Assembly (NCBI RefSeq): GCF_013385635.1
Contig: NZ_JACAPR010000023.1
Coordinates: 38,100-102,099, forward strand
Origin: Pseudomonas gingeri
GTDB taxonomy: Bacteria > Pseudomonadota > Gammaproteobacteria > Pseudomonadales > Pseudomonadaceae
Direction: 5' to 3'
DNA: 64,000 nt
How positions within the stretch are numbered: the stretch's first letter is position 1; each line of letters opens with the position of its first letter. Shown here one piece after another: positions 35,727 through 44,563 of the stretch. Under the pieces are notes generated by a model. That model did not search any database. It worked only from the letters and a program-made list of their open reading frames with translations, and was not told where the DNA came from. The position numbers and the translations under genes were made by a program.

Positions 35727-36878
35727 TTACCTGCCGCCCATGATCGCAATGTAGTCCTGGGTCCAGCGGCTGTACGGCACGAACTTGCCGCCCTCGGCCT
35801 GTGGGGTTTTCCAGAAGGCGATCTTGTCGAAGGAATCGAAGCCGTTGGTCTTGCAGCCCTCGGCACCGAGCAGTTCGCTGCCCTTGCACGCCGCGGGAAC
35901 CGCCGGCAGGGAACCGAACCAGGCCGCTACGTCACCCTGGACCTTGGGTTGCAGCGACCAGTCCATCCACTTGTAGGCGCAATTGGGGTGCTTGGCATCG
36001 GCGTGCAGCATGGTGGTGTCGGCCCAGCCGGTGACGCCTTCCTTCGGAATGGTCGAGGCCACTGGCTGTTTATCGGCCTGCAGGCCGTTGACCATGTAGC
36101 CCCAAGAGCTGGAGGCGGCGACGCCTTCGTTCTTGAAGTCACTCATCTGCACGGTCGCGTCGTGCCAGTAGCGGTGGATCAGCGGCTGCTGCGCACGCAA
36201 CAGGTCGAGGACGGCCTTGTACTGGGTCTCGGTCAGTTCATAGGGGTTCTGGATCCCCAGTTCCGGCTTGGCGGACTTGAGGTACAGCGCCGCGTCGGCG
36301 ATATAGATCGGGCCGTCATAGGCCTGCACGCGACCCTTGTTCGGCTTGCCGTCCGGCAGGTTCTGCGCGTCGAAGATCACCGCCCAGCTGGTCGGTGCCT
36401 GCTTGAACACGCTGGTGTTGTACATCAGCACGTTCGGGCCCCACTGGTAGGGAGTGCCGTAGGTCTGCTTGTTGACCACGTACCACGGCGCATCCTTGAG
36501 GCGCGGGTCGAGGTTCTTCCAGTTCGGGATCAACTCGGGGTTGATCGGCTGCACCCGCTTGCCGACGATCAGGCGCAGCGACGCGTCGCCCGAAGCGGTG
36601 ACCAGGTCGTAGCCGCCCTTGGCCATCAGGCTGACCATCTCATCGGAGGTGGCGGCGGTCTTAACACTGACCTTGCAGCCGGTTTCTTTTTCGAAACCGG
36701 TGACCCAGTCATAGGCCTTGTCGCTTTCACCCCGTTCGATATAGCCCGGCCAGGCGACGATATCGAGTTGGCCTTCGCCGGCACCGACAGCTTTCAGCGG
36801 TTCGGCGGCCTGGAGACTGGCGCTGGCCAGCAAGGCGGTGGTGAGTGCACTGAGCAGTGCGGTCTTGTGCGCGAACAT
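35727..36878 (-). CDS. Spermidine/putrescine-binding periplasmic protein (PotD/YdcS-like)
   Basis: A 383-residue periplasmic solute-binding protein with a Sec signal peptide of about 24 residues (LSALTTALLASASLQAAE). The family-1 polyamine-binding pattern is visible as LDIVAWPGYIERG, YDLVTASGDASLRLI and GTPYQWGPNVLMYNT. It is the first gene of the transporter group, with GAGGGAAA before the ATG. Three REPINs separate it from the ATPase gene, which would allow the binding protein to be made in excess over the membrane subunits. Confidence 0.93.
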   Translation of the reverse strand: MFAHKTALLSALTTALLASASLQAAEPLKAVGAGEGQLDIVAWPGYIERGESDKAYDWVTGFEKETGCKVSVKTAATSDEMVSLMAKGGYDLVTASGDASLRLIVGKRVQPINPELIPNWKNLDPRLKDAPWYVVNKQTYGTPYQWGPNVLMYNTSVFKQAPTSWAVIFDAQNLPDGKPNKGRVQAYDGPIYIADAALYLKSAKPELGIQNPYELTETQYKAVLDLLRAQQPLIHRYWHDATVQMSDFKNEGVAASSSWGYMVNGLQADKQPVASTIPKEGVTGWADTTMLHADAKHPNCAYKWMDWSLQPKVQGDVAAWFGSLPAVPAACKGSELLGAEGCKTNGFDSFDKIAFWKTPQAEGGKFVPYSRWTQDYIAIMGGR

Positions 36879-36963
36879 GGGGTTTCCCTCTACTTTAATT
36901 ATGGTCGGGGCAGTCGAACGGGTATTACATGCCGGTTGTGGCTTCTTGTTAGCGTAGTGCGTG

Positions 36964-38454
36964 TTACAGATGCTGGCCGTGGCGCGCCATGATATGGCGC
37001 ACCACGCTGTAGTCCTGGAGCGAATCGCTGGACAGGTCCTTGCCGTAGCCGGAGCGTTTCAGGCCGCCGTGGGGCATTTCGCTGACCAGCATGAAATGGC
37101 TGTTGATCCAGGTGCAGCCGTACTGCAGGCGCGAGGCGACCTGCATCGCTTTATCCAGGTTCTGGGTCCAGACCGACGAGGCCAGGCCGTATTCCGAATC
37201 GTTGGCCCAGTCCACCGCCTGGCTCAGTTCGTCGAAGCGGGTCACGGTGACCACCGGTCCGAAGACTTCGCGCTGGACGATCTCGTCGCTCTGCCGGCAG
37301 CCGGCGAGCAGGGTGGGCTGGTAATAGAAGCCGGCGCCGGAGTGCACGGCGGCACCGGTGACGCGCTCGATGTGCGGCTGGCCCAGGGCCCGTTCGACGA
37401 AACTGGCGACGCGGTCGCGCTGGCGGGTACTGATCAGCGGGCCGATCTCGTTGTCGGCGTCGCGTTTGCCGGCAAAGCGCAGGCTGCTGACGGCGGCCCC
37501 GAGTTCGGCCACCAGGCGGTCGTGGATGCCGGCCTGGGCGTAGATCCGGCAGGCGGCGGTGCAGTCCTGGCCGGCGTTGTAGTAACCATAGTTGCGCACG
37601 CCTTCGACCACCGCCTGGATATCCGCGTCGTTGCAGACGATCACCGGGGCCTTGCCGCCGAGTTCCAGATGGGTGCGCTTGACGCTTTTCGCGGCGGCCT
37701 GGAGGATCTTCTGGCCGGTGACGATATCGCCGGTCAGCGACACCATGCGCACCTTCGGATGGCTGACCAGATGGCTGCCGACGCCTTCGCCGCCGCCGCA
37801 GACGATATTGATCACCCCCGCCGGCAACAACTGCGCCAGCGCCGGGGCCAGGGCCAGGATCGACAGCGGCGTGTGTTCGGAAGGCTTGAACACCAGCGTG
37901 TTGCCGGCGGCCAGGGCCGGGGCGATTTTCCATGCGGCCATCATGATCGGGTAGTTCCACGGCGCGATGGAGGCGACCACGCCAATCGGGTCGCGACGGA
38001 CCATGCTGGTGTAGCCCGGCAGGTATTCGCCGGACAGTTGCCCGGTCTGGCAGCGCACGGCCCCGGCGAAGAAGCGGAACACGTCGACGGTCGCGCTCAG
38101 GTCATCCTGGCGGGCCAGGTGCAGCGGCTTGCCGCAGTTCAGCGATTCCAGGCGGGCCAGCAGGTCGGCGTTTTTCTCCACCGCGTCGGCAATGGCCAGG
38201 AGGATGTTCGAGCGTTGTTGCGGGGTGGTTCGCGACCAGCCGGCAAAGGCCCGGTGGGCGGCGAGGATGGCGCTTTCGACCTGTTCGGTGCTGGCTTCGG
38301 CGATGTGCGTGAGGACCTCCCCCGTGGCCGGGTTTAGGATCGGTTCGACGAAACCAAGGCCGGCAACGAGTTCACCGTCGATCAGCAACGAGGTAAACAG
38401 TGGGGTCGGGTGCGCGCCAGCCATTTTGCGAATTCTCTTTTCTTGTGTGGCCAT
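36964..38454 (-). CDS. Second gamma-aminobutyraldehyde dehydrogenase-like aldehyde dehydrogenase
   Basis: A 496-residue aldehyde dehydrogenase clearly paralogous to the patD product: the same NAGQDCTAACR cysteine motif, ELGGKAPVIVCNDADIQ and SIAPWNYPIMMAAWKIAPAL are present. It is about 20 residues longer at the N-terminus; AAGGGAAG supports the ATG at 38454, with MAGAHPTPLF at 38424 as an alternative start. It sits just upstream of the binding-protein gene. A role on another aminoaldehyde such as 3-aminopropanal is possible but only inference. Confidence 0.9.
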   Translation of the reverse strand: MATQEKRIRKMAGAHPTPLFTSLLIDGELVAGLGFVEPILNPATGEVLTHIAEASTEQVESAILAAHRAFAGWSRTTPQQRSNILLAIADAVEKNADLLARLESLNCGKPLHLARQDDLSATVDVFRFFAGAVRCQTGQLSGEYLPGYTSMVRRDPIGVVASIAPWNYPIMMAAWKIAPALAAGNTLVFKPSEHTPLSILALAPALAQLLPAGVINIVCGGGEGVGSHLVSHPKVRMVSLTGDIVTGQKILQAAAKSVKRTHLELGGKAPVIVCNDADIQAVVEGVRNYGYYNAGQDCTAACRIYAQAGIHDRLVAELGAAVSSLRFAGKRDADNEIGPLISTRQRDRVASFVERALGQPHIERVTGAAVHSGAGFYYQPTLLAGCRQSDEIVQREVFGPVVTVTRFDELSQAVDWANDSEYGLASSVWTQNLDKAMQVASRLQYGCTWINSHFMLVSEMPHGGLKRSGYGKDLSSDSLQDYSVVRHIMARHGQHL

Positions 38455-38561
38455 GGGAGCTTCCCTTGCAGCTGGAGTCCGGCCTTTCTCTATATGGACA
38501 GGAAGAGACTAGTGGCCGAACGAGAGGTCGACAAATACTAAATACTGAAAGTAGCGTTCGA

Positions 38562-39476
38562 TTAAATAGATGGCTTGCGTCCGCCGTGGGGCTGTTCACG
38601 GGCGACGGTCAGGAACGGGTCCACCAGGGCCGGCCGTGCGGTGCCGCGGCGCCAGGCCAGGCCGACATCCAGGGTCTGGCTCAGGTCGGCCAGGGAGCGG
38701 GCTTCGATGATGTCGCCTTCCAGGGACCAGGGCCGGTAGGTCATGTCCGGCTGGATCGACAGGCCCAGGCCGGCGGCCACCAGGCTGCGCACTGCTTCGG
38801 TGGAGGCGGTGCGCAGGCTGATCCGTGGTTGCAGGCCGGCCCCGCGCCACATGCGCTGGGCATTGCGATCCATCTCATCGACGTTGAGCTGGATCAGCGG
38901 TTCGCGGGCGACATCGGCGAGGTTGATGCTGTCGTGTTCCAGCAAGGGATGCTGGGCCGGCAGCCATAGGCGGTGCGGGGAGTGGGTGAGGACTTCGGTC
39001 TGCAGGGCGTGGCGGTCTTCCAGGTTGGAGAGGATCAGCACCCCGACATCGATTTCACCGCTGACCAGCAAGTGCTCGATATACGGTCGCTCGTCTTCCA
39101 TCACGCGGATTTCCACATTCGGGTAGGCGCGCTGGAAGCGGGTCAGCAGGTCGGCCAGGTAGTAGCCGGCCACCAGGCTGGTCACGCCGACGGTCAGTTG
39201 CCCGGCGACCTGGTCGGTGCTCTGCTGCAGGCTGCGCTTGGCATTGTCGACGGTGGCGAGGATCAGGTGCGCCTGGCGCAGGAACTGGTGGCCCTGATGG
39301 GTCAGGGTCATGCCCTTGGCGTGGCGATTGAACAGGCTGACGCCGATCTCCTGCTCAAGCTGCTGGATCGCCAGGGTCAGGGTCGACTGGGAAATGAACA
39401 CCGCCTGGGCGGCGGCCGAGATCGAGCCGGTCTCGGCCACGGCGATGAAGTGACGGATCTGACGCAGGGTCATCAT
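38562..39476 (-). CDS. LysR-family transcriptional regulator
   Basis: A 304-residue regulator with the N-terminal winged helix (RQIRHFIAVAETGSISAAAQ, then SQSTLTLAIQQLEQEIGVSL) and a C-terminal periplasmic-binding-like effector domain. It is transcribed in the same direction as the polyamine genes and lies directly upstream of the second aldehyde dehydrogenase, 107 bases apart. Control of the polyamine group is likely from position; the inducer is unknown. Two adjacent ATG codons make the exact start uncertain by one residue. Confidence 0.9.
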   Translation of the reverse strand: MMTLRQIRHFIAVAETGSISAAAQAVFISQSTLTLAIQQLEQEIGVSLFNRHAKGMTLTHQGHQFLRQAHLILATVDNAKRSLQQSTDQVAGQLTVGVTSLVAGYYLADLLTRFQRAYPNVEIRVMEDERPYIEHLLVSGEIDVGVLILSNLEDRHALQTEVLTHSPHRLWLPAQHPLLEHDSINLADVAREPLIQLNVDEMDRNAQRMWRGAGLQPRISLRTASTEAVRSLVAAGLGLSIQPDMTYRPWSLEGDIIEARSLADLSQTLDVGLAWRRGTARPALVDPFLTVAREQPHGGRKPSI

Positions 39477-39674
39477 GGGAGAAATACCCTTGCCGGTTTT
39501 TTCGGCGAGTAGTTTTTATGGATTCGTACCAGTGTATATCTTTTTAATCGATGGCTTGGTTGGCGAGTCAGGATTCAGGCCAGGGCCGCGCAACATCTGG
39601 AAGCACACTCGCCGACCACCGTATGACAGGTCGTTTTACTCTGTGGGTCTATTCGCCATTTACGGAGTCTGCCG

Positions 39675-40394
39675 ATGAATACCCGTGGGTTGCTCGACCA
39701 GTTACTCAAGTCCGGCCAGGACCTGTTGCAGAATCAGGCCGGGGGCAAGCAGGACAAGTCCGCTGATAAAGGTGCGCTCGGCAGTCTGCTCGGGGGTGGC
39801 TCCGGCGGCCTCGGCAGCCTGTTGTCAGGGGCCGGTGGTGGCGCATTGGCGGCGGGGGCCATGGGCTTGCTGCTCGGCAACAAGAAAGCCCGCCAGTTCG
39901 GCGGCAAGGCACTGACCTACGGCGGCCTGGCGGCGCTGGGCGTGCTGGCCTACAAGGCCTACGGCAACTGGCAGGCGCGGCAGGCCAGTGCGCCCCGGGG
40001 CGAGCCGCAAACCCTCGATCGCCTGCCGCCGGCGCAGGTCGAACAGCACAGTCAGGCGATTCTCAAGGCACTGGTGGCGGCCGCCAAGGCCGATGGGCAT
40101 GTCGATGCCCGTGAGCGGGAACTGATCGAAGGCGAGTTCAGCAAGCTGGGCAATGACCGGGAGCTGCAACAGTGGCTGCATGACGAATTGAACAAGCCGC
40201 TGGACCCGGCCGATGTCGCCCGGGCCGCGGGTACGCCGGAGATGGCCGCGGAAATGTATATCGCCAGCGTGCTGCTGGTGGATCAGGAAAACTTCATGGA
40301 GAAGGCCTATCTGGATGAGCTGTCGCGACAACTGCGGCTGGACCCCGGGTTGAAACTGGAGCTGGAGCGGCAGGTGCGCCAGGCTTCGCTCTGA
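39675..40394 (+). CDS. DUF533 / TerB-like tellurite-resistance family protein
   Basis: A 239-residue protein. The N-terminal half is glycine-rich with a probable membrane or membrane-associated segment (GGALAAGAMGLLLGNKKARQ). The C-terminal half (about 120-235) is a DUF533/TerB-like helical domain (AILKALVAAAKADGHVDARE). In the TerB fold such acidic helices bind metal, but tellurite resistance is not shown. It is monocistronic and divergent from the LysR gene. Confidence 0.87.
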   Translation: MNTRGLLDQLLKSGQDLLQNQAGGKQDKSADKGALGSLLGGGSGGLGSLLSGAGGGALAAGAMGLLLGNKKARQFGGKALTYGGLAALGVLAYKAYGNWQARQASAPRGEPQTLDRLPPAQVEQHSQAILKALVAAAKADGHVDARERELIEGEFSKLGNDRELQQWLHDELNKPLDPADVARAAGTPEMAAEMYIASVLLVDQENFMEKAYLDELSRQLRLDPGLKLELERQVRQASL

Positions 40395-40418
40395 TAGGGG
40401 GGGAGGGCTGCTGGCCTT

Positions 40419-40507
40419 TTCGCGGGCAAGCCCGCTCCCACAGTGATCGAGTTGAAACGAGGGACCGCGTACGGCTCGGAACTTGTGCAAGCGGGCTTGC
40501 CCGCGAA
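40419..40507. repeat. REPIN (inverted REP pair, CGGGCTTG class)
   Basis: Left arm 40419-40443 contains CGCGGGCAAGCCCGCTCCCA; right arm near 40487-40507 contains GCAAGCGGGCTTGCCCGCGA. It lies between the convergent DUF533 and diguanylate cyclase genes. Confidence 0.88.
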
Positions 40508-40526
40508 GCGGTCCGGGAGCCGGGCG

Positions 40527-42188
40527 CTAGAGGCCCGGCGACACCTCTTCCGACTGGTGAAAGTGCGCCTGTCCCTTGCCCGCATGCTTGGCCCGGTACA
40601 GGGCCTGGTCGGCCAACCCGAGCACATCGCTCAGGTCCGGGTTGTCGAGGGGCCAGACGGCACCGCCGATGCTGCAACCGATCCGTGCCGGAACGTTGTG
40701 CAACATGATCGACTGGCCCAGGCTGCCGAGCACGCGATTGGCAATGGCCCGGGCCTGGTTCAGCGCGTCGTTGCGCGGCACTTGCAGCACCATCAGAAAC
40801 TCGTCGCCGCCGAGGCGCGCGACCATGTCGCCCTCGCGCAGGCAGGCTCGCAGGCGGCTGGCGACTTCTCTCAGCAGTTCATCACCGCCGGCATGGCCGA
40901 ACTGATCGTTGATCGGCTTGAATCCGTCCAGATCCAGGTACAGCAGCGCCAGGCAGTTGTTCTGCGACTGGCTGCGTTGCTGCGCCCGTGGCAGGTATTT
41001 CTCCAGGGCCGCGCGGTTGGGCAGCCCCGTCAGCGCATCATGGTGTGCCAGGCTTTCCATCATCCCCAGGGCGGTCTGCTGGTTGCTCAGGCTGTCCACC
41101 AGGTGGCGGATCGACTGGCTCAACTGGGCGATTTCCCGGGTGCCCTTGATCTCCGGGATTTCCATCGACTCACCGACACTCAGGCGATCCGCGGCCTTTG
41201 CGATGGCCTGCAGCGGTCGGGTGAACCAGGTCGCCAGCAGCCAGCCGATAAAAGCGATGATCACCGCCAGGGCAATGCCCCAGACCACGATATCGCGCTG
41301 CAATTCCTTGGCCGGGGCGTAGGCTTCCTCGAGGGTCTGGCGGGTGATCACGGCCCAGCCCAGCCCGGCGTAGTGATCGTGACCACGACTCAGGGCGAAG
41401 CCGGTCAGGTAGTCGTTGCCATCCGGCCAACGCTGCACACCCCAGCGCGGCTGCTGTTTGTCCAGGCCTTCGAGCAGGGGCAGTTCCAGCAACTTGCCGA
41501 TGCTGTCGCGTGGTCCGAGCAATACCCGATGGTCGGCCGCCACGACAAAAAACTCGACATTGCGCCGTGCCTTGATCGGTGCCATCACCGACTGGCGCAT
41601 GCCTTCGGCCCAGGTCCATGAAAGATGCGCGGCCAATACACCGACTTTCTGTCGGGCGTCACCGCTTTCGCCATTGAAGATCGGCAGGCTGATATCGACG
41701 AACTTCAGTGTTTCACCGCTGGGGTTGGGCAGAAGCTTGGACAGCAGCACGGCGTCGTGGACATCGCCGACGAACAACCGCTCGTGGCCCTGGCTGAACA
41801 CCGGACGCTGGCTGATGTTGGTGTCCTGGAGAATCCCGCCGGTCGCGGCCCGCACCTGGCCCCGGGTATCCAGCATGCCGAGCCAGGCAATATCCGGGAA
41901 CTCCTCTTGCAGGTGATCGAGCAACTGGCGGATCTGCGTCAGATCGGAGGCCTGTTGCAAGACATTCAGGCGACTGATGACGCTCAATAAGTGGATGCGA
42001 TTGGCCATGGCCCGGTCCAGCCGGTCGGACATCTGGTAAGAGACTTCTGCCAGGTCCTGGCCGATTTCGCCGCGCATCCGCACACTGGAGTCGTGACTGA
42101 TGAAAGAACCCAGCAACCAGCTCAGCAGACCGACCAACAACGCGATGAGAAGCGCAAAACGGCTGCGCAGGCTGGGCAGAACGGGCAT
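40527..42188 (-). CDS. Membrane diguanylate cyclase (sensor-HAMP-GGDEF)
   Basis: A 553-residue protein: membrane segment at residues 12-30 (LLIALLVGLLSWLLGS), a periplasmic double-Cache-like sensor domain (about 35-280), a second membrane segment (VVWGIALAVIIAFIGWLLAT), HAMP and a C-terminal GGDEF domain. The active site ARLGGDEFLMVL is intact, and an RxxD inhibitory site (REGD) precedes it by 5 residues, so it should make cyclic-di-GMP under product control. CAGGAA precedes the ATG. It diverges from wspA, placing two diguanylate cyclases (this and WspR) at one locus. Confidence 0.93.
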   Translation of the reverse strand: MPVLPSLRSRFALLIALLVGLLSWLLGSFISHDSSVRMRGEIGQDLAEVSYQMSDRLDRAMANRIHLLSVISRLNVLQQASDLTQIRQLLDHLQEEFPDIAWLGMLDTRGQVRAATGGILQDTNISQRPVFSQGHERLFVGDVHDAVLLSKLLPNPSGETLKFVDISLPIFNGESGDARQKVGVLAAHLSWTWAEGMRQSVMAPIKARRNVEFFVVAADHRVLLGPRDSIGKLLELPLLEGLDKQQPRWGVQRWPDGNDYLTGFALSRGHDHYAGLGWAVITRQTLEEAYAPAKELQRDIVVWGIALAVIIAFIGWLLATWFTRPLQAIAKAADRLSVGESMEIPEIKGTREIAQLSQSIRHLVDSLSNQQTALGMMESLAHHDALTGLPNRAALEKYLPRAQQRSQSQNNCLALLYLDLDGFKPINDQFGHAGGDELLREVASRLRACLREGDMVARLGGDEFLMVLQVPRNDALNQARAIANRVLGSLGQSIMLHNVPARIGCSIGGAVWPLDNPDLSDVLGLADQALYRAKHAGKGQAHFHQSEEVSPGL

Positions 42189-42422
42189 GAACTGGGTTCC
42201 TGAGCCGTAAGGGTTATATGATAATCGCCATAACTGGTGGCAATTTGCCTCTAATTAACACTGGCAGGTTCTGTACGGAATATCGGAAAGTACCTTGTCA
42301 GGGTAGACGTAGCTTGTCAGTTATATACCCCGCATTTTTAATCCATGCCGTAACCCGTGCATAAATGATGGCACACCCTCGGCTATACTGCCCTCCATTT
42401 GAATGGCTCTTGAGGACTGACT

Positions 42423-44045
42423 GTGAAGAACTGGACTTTGCGCCAACGAATACTGGCGAGTTTTGCGGTAATCATCGCAATCATGTTGTTGATGGTTGTC
42501 GCCTCTTATTCGCGGTTGTTGTCGATCGAGTCCAGTGAAGAGAGCGTGCGTACCGACGCGATTCCCGGCGTCTACTACAGCACCATGATCCGCAGCGCCT
42601 GGGTCGACAGCTATGTGCTGACCCAGCAATTGCTGGGGTTCAGTGCAGACGGGGTGATCAGTACCGCGGACCAGGAACAGTACAAGACCTTCGACAGCCG
42701 TTTGCTGGCCCAGATCGACAACTATCAGAAGACCATCAGCGGCAGCGAAGACCAGGCGGCGTTCGATGTGTTCAAGCGCGAGTACGAGGTCTATAAAAAG
42801 ACCCTGGCCAATGTACTCGACCTGTATCAGCGCAAGCAGAACGACGAGGCGATCCGCCAGTTCAATACGCAGATGAGCCCGGCCTGGATGGACGGGCGCA
42901 AACAGCTCAATGACATCATTACCCAGAACAAGGATGTTGCCGACCAGGCCACCGACTCGATTTCCGAGGCGGTCTCGGCGGCGAAGATCAGCATGGGCAT
43001 TTCCCTGTTGATCGCGGTATTGGCTGCCGGTTTCTGTGGCTTGCTGCTGATGCGCGCAATCATGGCGCCGATGCAGCGTATCGTCGAAATCCTCGAGATC
43101 ATGCGTACCGGTGACCTCAGCAGCCGCTTGAACCTGGCGCGCAAGGATGAATTCGGCGCGGTGGAAACCGGCTTCAACGACATGATGACCGAACTCACCG
43201 CCCTGGTATCCCAAGCCCAGCGTTCGTCGGTGCAGGTGACCACGTCGGTCACCGAGATCGCCGCCACCTCCAAGCAGCAACAGGCCACGGCAACCGAAAC
43301 GGCGGCCACCACCACGGAAATCGGTGCGACTTCGCGGGAAATCGCCGCGACTTCCCGCGACCTGGTGCGCACCATGACCGAAGTGTCCACCGCCGCCGAC
43401 CAGGCCTCGGTGCTCGCCGGTTCCGGCCAGCAGGGCCTGGCGCGCATGGAAGAAACCATGCATTCGGTGATGGGCGCCGCCGACCTGGTGAACTCCAAGC
43501 TGGCGATCCTCAACGAGAAGGCGGGCAACATCAACCAGGTGGTGGTGACCATCGTCAAGGTCGCCGACCAGACCAACCTGTTGTCCCTCAATGCCGCGAT
43601 CGAGGCCGAGAAAGCCGGGGAATACGGGCGCGGTTTCGCCGTGGTCGCCACCGAAGTCCGGCGCCTGGCCGACCAGACCGCCGTGGCCACCTACGACATC
43701 GAGCAGATGGTGCGCGAGATCCAGTCGGCGGTATCCGCCGGGGTCATGGGCATGGACAAGTTCTCCGAAGAAGTCCGCCGTGGCATGTTCGAGGTGCAGC
43801 AGGTCGGCGAGCAGCTGTCGCAGATCATTCATCAGGTCCAGGCCCTGGCGCCGCGCGTGCTGATGGTCAACGAGGGCATGCAGGCCCAGGCCACGGGCGC
43901 CGAGCAGATCAACCACGCCCTGGTGCAACTGGGTGATGCCAGCAGCCAGACCGTTGAATCCCTGCGCCAGGCCAGCTTCGCCATCGACGAACTGAGCCAG
44001 GTCGCAGTGGGTCTGCGCAGCGGCGTTTCGCGTTTCAAAGTCTGA
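42423..44045 (+). CDS. wspA: Wsp methyl-accepting chemoreceptor WspA
   Basis: WspA (540 aa) is the receptor of the Wsp surface-sensing system. It has membrane segments at about 11-33 (ILASFAVIIAIMLLMVVASY) and 187-212 with a four-helix-bundle-type periplasmic domain between them, then HAMP (about 213-265) and a long cytoplasmic signalling helix bundle with the conserved tip VVTIVKVADQTNLLSLNAAI. The start is GTG with GAGGA 8 bases upstream. The stop overlaps the wspB start by 1 base. It is the first of seven wsp genes. Confidence 0.96.
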   Translation: MKNWTLRQRILASFAVIIAIMLLMVVASYSRLLSIESSEESVRTDAIPGVYYSTMIRSAWVDSYVLTQQLLGFSADGVISTADQEQYKTFDSRLLAQIDNYQKTISGSEDQAAFDVFKREYEVYKKTLANVLDLYQRKQNDEAIRQFNTQMSPAWMDGRKQLNDIITQNKDVADQATDSISEAVSAAKISMGISLLIAVLAAGFCGLLLMRAIMAPMQRIVEILEIMRTGDLSSRLNLARKDEFGAVETGFNDMMTELTALVSQAQRSSVQVTTSVTEIAATSKQQQATATETAATTTEIGATSREIAATSRDLVRTMTEVSTAADQASVLAGSGQQGLARMEETMHSVMGAADLVNSKLAILNEKAGNINQVVVTIVKVADQTNLLSLNAAIEAEKAGEYGRGFAVVATEVRRLADQTAVATYDIEQMVREIQSAVSAGVMGMDKFSEEVRRGMFEVQQVGEQLSQIIHQVQALAPRVLMVNEGMQAQATGAEQINHALVQLGDASSQTVESLRQASFAIDELSQVAVGLRSGVSRFKV

Positions 44046-44563
44046 TGAGTGAGTTGGTGGCTAAGCGCGTCGCCAGCGCGTCGTCCAGGAACAGCCTGTT
44101 CCTGGTCTTTCGCATTGGTGGCGAGCGCTATGCGCTGGAGGCCGTCGAAGTCGCGGAAGTGTTGCCACGCCTGCAACTCAAGGCTATCGCCCATGCTCCG
44201 GCCTGGGTCGCTGGGGTGTTTGCCCACCGTGGGCTGATGGTCCCGGTGATCGACGTCAGTGCCATGACCTTCGGCCAACCCGCCGCCGCCCGCACCAGTA
44301 CACGACTGGTGCTGGTGCATTATCGACCGCAGGCCGAGGGGACCGGATACCTCCTCGGGCTGATTCTCGAACAGGCCACCGATACCCTGCGTTGCCATCC
44401 GGCGGACTTCCAGCCCTATGGCCTGGACAATCGCCAGGCGCCTTACCTGGGGCCGGTGCGTGAAGACCGGCAGGGCCTGGTGCAGCGCATTCGCGTCAAC
44501 GACCTGCTCAGTGCCGACGTTCGTGCGCTGCTGTTTCCCGAACCTGCCGGGGGCCTGGAATGA
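44045..44563 (+). CDS. wspB: Wsp CheW-like coupling protein WspB
   Basis: A 172-residue CheW-domain protein that should link WspA to the kinase WspE. Typical landmarks are LVFRIGGERYALEAVEVAEV and GVFAHRGLMVPVID. Its start overlaps the wspA stop and its end overlaps wspC in an ATGA, so the operon is translationally coupled. Confidence 0.95.
   Translation: MSELVAKRVASASSRNSLFLVFRIGGERYALEAVEVAEVLPRLQLKAIAHAPAWVAGVFAHRGLMVPVIDVSAMTFGQPAAARTSTRLVLVHYRPQAEGTGYLLGLILEQATDTLRCHPADFQPYGLDNRQAPYLGPVREDRQGLVQRIRVNDLLSADVRALLFPEPAGGLE

Noticed and set aside
39675..40394. A tellurite-resistance operon
   Set aside because: Only one DUF533/TerB-like gene is present, with no terC, terD or terZ neighbours; the name comes from a distant fold similarity.
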